A stretch of 64,000 nt of DNA from an uncultured Collinsella sp. (GTDB lineage: Bacteria; Actinomycetota; Coriobacteriia; Coriobacteriales; Coriobacteriaceae). The stretch spans positions 11,614-75,613 of the forward strand of contig CAAEMX010000021.1 of NCBI GenBank assembly GCA_900757185.1, written 5' to 3'. The position numbers were made by a program, and so were the translations under genes. The notes under the pieces were generated by a model, which was given only the letters and a program-made list of their open reading frames with translations, did not search any database and was not told the DNA's origin. Positions 61,307 through 64,000 of this stretch are shown here, one piece after another. The number at the start of each line of letters is the position of its first letter. Position 1 is the stretch's first letter.

Positions 61307-61672
61307 ATGAACGCCATATATGACGGAGATGACTGGGTCGATCATTATACTTGGCGCCTGGTCGGCTCGAACGACAATGGGGATGTGGTGTTTGATGGAC
61401 TATGTCCAAAGCATCTCCATCCTTTTGTCTCGTCGTTAATTGAGAGTTCCGCTCGTGTTGCCCCCTACAGCTCGGCATCGCTTCATGATACGGACGTTTT
61501 GAAGACCATAAGGGAATCAATTGACGAGGGCACGATGAGCGGCCCGCTGTTTTCTCGGCTTGTGGGGCTAGATGAGATTGGCTCGAAACGACTGCTTGCG
61601 GGCGAAAAAGTGGAACTCACTTATCGGTCGATGATTTCAATCCTGCGGCTAGCCGATGTTCTTCGCAAATAA
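61307..61672 (+). CDS. Hypothetical protein (121 aa)
   Basis: It begins MNAIYDGDDWVDHYTWRLVG, is acidic and soluble, and ends YRSMISILRLADVLRK, possibly helical. GGGAAG precedes the ATG. I do not recognise the family. GC is lower than nearby genes, and its place after tRNA-Thr suggests an acquired gene. Confidence 0.5.
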   Translation: MNAIYDGDDWVDHYTWRLVGSNDNGDVVFDGLCPKHLHPFVSSLIESSARVAPYSSASLHDTDVLKTIRESIDEGTMSGPLFSRLVGLDEIGSKRLLAGEKVELTYRSMISILRLADVLRK

Positions 61673-61689
61673 ATGAGGCTTCCCTATTC

Positions 61690-61745
61690 AAAAACCGAAA
61701 ACCCCGCCAAACGTGATTCCCCTAGGGAAAACACGCTTGGCGGGG
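61690..61745 (-). terminator. Terminator of the yhcH-like gene
   Basis: CCCCGCCAAACGTG (61702-61715) pairs with CACGCTTGGCGGGG (61732-61745); a T-rich tract follows on the minus strand. Confidence 0.7.
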
Positions 61746-61749
61746 TCGT

Positions 61750-61777
61750 GGCGTGATTCCCCTAGGGGAATCACGCC
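61750..61777. repeat. Perfect 28-bp palindrome
   Basis: GGCGTGATTCCCCT is followed directly by its inverse complement. Its centre resembles the GTGATTCCCCTAGGG in the loop of the adjacent hairpin (61713-61728). Confidence 0.7.
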
Positions 61778-61807
61778 ATCAGACGAACAGCTCAGCCGAG
61801 CGGCTCG

Positions 61808-62281
61808 CTACTCCTCCCAGTAAGCATCTGCAAGCAGCTTAAAGCAGATCTTCTTGACCGGCTGTGCGCCATCGCCCGGGAACTCGAGCGTGGGCATGTG
61901 AGGCTCGCCGGCAACGAACAGCGCAAACTTGTCGTCGGCAAGATCGCCGGCGATCGAAGCGTCGGAATCGACCAGATCGTAGTCGTCCTTCTCGTCAAAC
62001 TCCTGAACCAGCGTCAGACTGCCCGTGGCGACCTTAAAGGCCTCGCGACCCTCAACGTCGATCTGCAGGTCGTGATAGCGCTGATGCGTCTCATAGTGAG
62101 CCTCGGCCTCGGGACGCGTCGTGGGAGCCATGACGTTCGCATAGACCTTGTCGCCCAGAATCGGATGGCTGCCGACCTCGAGCTCTGCCGGGTCGTTCTC
62201 CTCGAGCCAGTCGATCAGCACGTCGAGGCCCTTGAGCATTCCGCGGTACTCCTCGATATCGCCCAATGCACCGTAAATCAT
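61808..62281 (-). CDS. YhcH/YjgK/YiaL family protein
   Basis: These 157 residues begin MIYGALGDIEEYRG and contain ETHQRYHDLQIDVEGRE, EFDEKDDYDLV and LFVAGEPHMPTL, the cupin-like metal site of the family (EbgC, NanQ, YhcH). Members assist sugar anomerisation, notably with sialic acid. GAGGGGA precedes the ATG. It follows the remnant of nagA, consistent with an amino-sugar operon. Confidence 0.9.
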   Translation of the reverse strand: MIYGALGDIEEYRGMLKGLDVLIDWLEENDPAELEVGSHPILGDKVYANVMAPTTRPEAEAHYETHQRYHDLQIDVEGREAFKVATGSLTLVQEFDEKDDYDLVDSDASIAGDLADDKFALFVAGEPHMPTLEFPGDGAQPVKKICFKLLADAYWEE

Positions 62282-62313
62282 CTAAATCCCCTCTCGGATC
62301 GCTTCTTTGGCGG

Positions 62314-62500
62314 CTACTCGGCAAACGCGTTACCGACGCTGTTGCCACCCACATACGCCTCGACCAGGGTAAGGTCGGGATTGAACACGACAAACTCGGC
62401 GTCGCGCCCCAGCATAATGCTACCGCACTTGTCGTCGACATGAGCTAGCAAGCAATGCCGGGGCCGACGCCCAGGCCTTGATTCTCATTTTCATTGCAAC
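62314..62500 (-). pseudogene. nagA: 3' remnant of N-acetylglucosamine-6-phosphate deacetylase
   Basis: The end reads GSIMLGRDAEFVVFNPDL, then TLVEAYVGGNSVGNAFAE and stop, as in NagA C-termini. Upstream the frame is shifted: a TTGCTTGC four-base duplication near 62443-62450 separates it from ASAPALLA, which looks like the preceding NagA stretch. The IS30 region begins at about 62503, so the rest of the gene is cut off. Confidence 0.6.
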
Positions 62501-62502
62501 AG

Positions 62503-62542
62503 CCTCAGGACTCAGCGCAACGCGTTGCGCTGAGTCCTGAGG
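62503..62542. repeat. Perfect 40-bp palindrome at the IS end
   Basis: CCTCAGGACTCAGCGCAACG (62503-62522) is followed at once by its inverse complement (62523-62542). CGTTGCGCTGAGTCC recurs at 63902-63916, so GGACTCAGCGCAACG is the probable terminal inverted repeat. Confidence 0.8.
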
Positions 62543-62608
62543 CGCGAATCCGGGTAGGCAACCCCAGAGGGGCCGGAATCCCCCGGCCCGCGATGGAGGG
62601 AGGCCGGC

Positions 62609-63871
62609 ATGTCCAGACCCAAGCCGTCCGGAAGGTCGTACGGGAGGCTCACGAGGCACGAGAGGAACACGGTCGAGAGGATGCTCGACCGCAACCGCAG
62701 CGCCCGCGAGATCGCCGCGGAGCTCGGCAGGTCGCCCTCGACCGTGACCAGGGAGGTTGCGGCGCACCGCTACGTCACCGCGCCGCGCTCGCGCTACGGC
62801 GAGCCCGCGCCCGCGGACCTGTCGGGGGCCTGCCCCAGGCTCTCCGCGTGGCCGAGGTGCTGCAACGGCTGCTCGCACAGGAGGGGCTACGGCTGCTCGA
62901 GGAGGCCCAGGGTGTTCTACAGCGCCAGGAGGGCGCAGGAGGCGGCCGACGCCGAGCTCTCGGCGAGCAGGTCCGGGATCGACGAGACCGAGGAGGGCGC
63001 CGCCGCCAAGCTCGCGGCCATCAGGGACGGGCTCGCGCGCGGGCTCTCCCCGCAGCAGATAGCGGCGACGACCCCCGGGCTCAGCGCCTCCACCGTCTAC
63101 AGGTGGGTGGACGCCGGCTACGACGGCATGACGAACATGGAGCTCAGGCGCAAGGTCGGCTACAGGCCGAGGTCGCGCCGGGCCCCGAAGAGGGCGACGT
63201 CCCACTCGTCGCGCAGGTCGCACGCGTCGTTCCTCGCGCTCGGCGAGGACGCCTGCGCCGCGGCCTGGGAGATGGACACCGTCGAGGGCTCCAGGGGCGA
63301 CTCCGCCAGGCTCCTCACGCTCCTGCACCGCCCGAGCCGCTTCCAGCTGGCCCTGCCGCTGCCGGACGGCACGTGCGCCTCGGTCCTGGCGGCGCTCTCC
63401 TCCCTGCGCGGGGTCCTCGGCGAGGACGGCGCGAGGCGCGCCTTCGGCGCCGTGCTCACCGACAACGGGAGCGAGTTCGCCGACGAGGGCGCCATCGCGG
63501 CGCTGATCGGCGAGCGGGACGGCGAGACCAGGCTCTTCTACTGCGACCCCCGGCAGAGCCAGCAGAAGGGCGCGTGCGAGAAGAACCACGTGGAGATCAG
63601 GAAGCTGCTGCCCAAGGGCGCCGGGGCCAGGTTCGACCGGCTGACGGCGGCGGACTGCGCGCTGCTCATGTCGCAGGTGAACTCCGAGCCGAGGGGGGCG
63701 CTCGGGTTCCTGACGCCGGCGCGCGTGCTGCGGATGGCCCTCGGGGAGGACGCCTCCGCCCTCATGGACGCGTTCGGGATAGAGGAGCTGGCGCCCGGCG
63801 AGCTCGACCTCACGCCCGGCTGCATCGACAGGGCCAGGGCCGCGAGGGGCGAGGGGCCGCTGGCGGGATAG
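62609..63871 (+). CDS. IS30-family transposase
   Basis: These 420 residues have an N-terminal HTH (SYGRLTRHERNTVERML, then SAREIAAELGRSPSTVTREV), a Cys-rich segment (CNGCSHRRGYGC) and a second HTH. The DDE core follows: EMDTVEG, LTDNGSEF and EKNHVEIRKLLPKG, the IS30 triad context with DPRQSQQKGACEKNH. GGAGGGAGG precedes the ATG. The frame is intact, so it may be active. Confidence 0.9.
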   Translation: MSRPKPSGRSYGRLTRHERNTVERMLDRNRSAREIAAELGRSPSTVTREVAAHRYVTAPRSRYGEPAPADLSGACPRLSAWPRCCNGCSHRRGYGCSRRPRVFYSARRAQEAADAELSASRSGIDETEEGAAAKLAAIRDGLARGLSPQQIAATTPGLSASTVYRWVDAGYDGMTNMELRRKVGYRPRSRRAPKRATSHSSRRSHASFLALGEDACAAAWEMDTVEGSRGDSARLLTLLHRPSRFQLALPLPDGTCASVLAALSSLRGVLGEDGARRAFGAVLTDNGSEFADEGAIAALIGERDGETRLFYCDPRQSQQKGACEKNHVEIRKLLPKGAGARFDRLTAADCALLMSQVNSEPRGALGFLTPARVLRMALGEDASALMDAFGIEELAPGELDLTPGCIDRARAARGEGPLAG

Positions 63872-64000
63872 GCGGCGGGCCGGGACATGGGCCGGAGGGC
63901 CCGTTGCGCTGAGTCCGGAACGGCTGCGCGGCGGGCTGGCGGAGCATGCGGCGGCGGCATGGGGGCACCGGCCTCCATAGCCTCTCCACCTGCGGAAACG

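Larger units (their letters stand above)
62503..63916 (+). mobile_element. IS30-family insertion sequence
   Basis: It contains the transposase at 62609-63871 and terminal-repeat-like sequences at 62508-62522 and 63902-63916 (inverted, 15 bp identical). GC content and AGG-rich codon use differ strongly from the neighbours. The right boundary is tentative, since the GC-rich sequence continues to the window end. Confidence 0.65.

Noticed and set aside
62420..63589. 389-codon minus frame and 472-codon plus frame over the IS
   Set aside because: Out-of-frame readings of very GC-rich transposase DNA; the IS30 DDE motifs are in the 62609-63871 frame only.

Overview
The window looks like a chromosome segment of a gut Coriobacteriia (Actinomycetota), most likely Collinsella. 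The reasons are moderately high GC, strong AGGAGG-type ribosome sites, LuxR regulators with seven predicted membrane helices, many PTS systems, and agmatine catabolism genes of a fermentative gut organism. The assignment rests on gene content; no marker gene such as rRNA is present.

Layout. (1) 167-1320: a GNAT acetyltransferase and a decayed protein-kinase fragment. (2) 1765-16515: an agmatine/putrescine region with two agmatine deiminases, two related APC antiporters, putrescine carbamoyltransferase, a MATE pump, a YtcJ-like amidohydrolase and three LuxR-type regulators. No carbamate kinase is present. (3) 16701-22944: a Bce-type ABC transporter, a NUDIX-Vsr fusion, an AraC regulator and a HAD phosphatase. 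(4) 23267-34144: galactose metabolism by two routes. Aldolase, LacC, LacB and LacA form the tagatose-6-phosphate pathway; GalK and GalT belong to the Leloir pathway. A mutarotase-like gene carries an in-frame TGA. (5) 34452-41095: a membrane protein and a lactose PTS with LacI regulator and 6-phospho-beta-galactosidase. (6) 41205-44016: an array of long palindromes, a DUF4143 ATPase preceded by 34-bp iterons, a duplicated regulator fragment, and HPr. (7) 44155-54129: an Frv-like cluster with PTS IIA/IIB/IIC, two metallopeptidases, a MalY/PatB C-S lyase, a PRD regulator and a D-2-hydroxyacid dehydrogenase. Two copies of one operator tie it together. (8) 54671-60644: a Phd-RelE toxin-antitoxin pair, a LacR-like DeoR regulator, a galactitol/galactose-type PTS, GalM and an orphan mannose-type IIB that lacks its active-site His. 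(9) 60802-64000: tRNA-Thr, an unknown ORF, a YhcH protein, a broken nagA end and an IS30 transposase.

How the genes work together. Lactose enters through the IIA/IICB PTS as lactose-6-phosphate and is split by LacG. Galactose-6-phosphate then goes through LacAB, LacC and the class II aldolase. The Gat-type PTS probably feeds the same route, while free galactose goes through GalM, GalK and GalT. Agmatine is deiminated, and N-carbamoylputrescine is cleaved to putrescine and carbamoyl phosphate. HPr serves all the PTS systems.

The most unusual signals lie outside the genes: a family of nested hairpins at gene 3' ends, a five-copy palindrome family with four copies in tandem, a 34-bp iteron array, and a 9-mer (ACCGTTCAC) found upstream of most sugar and agmatine operons.
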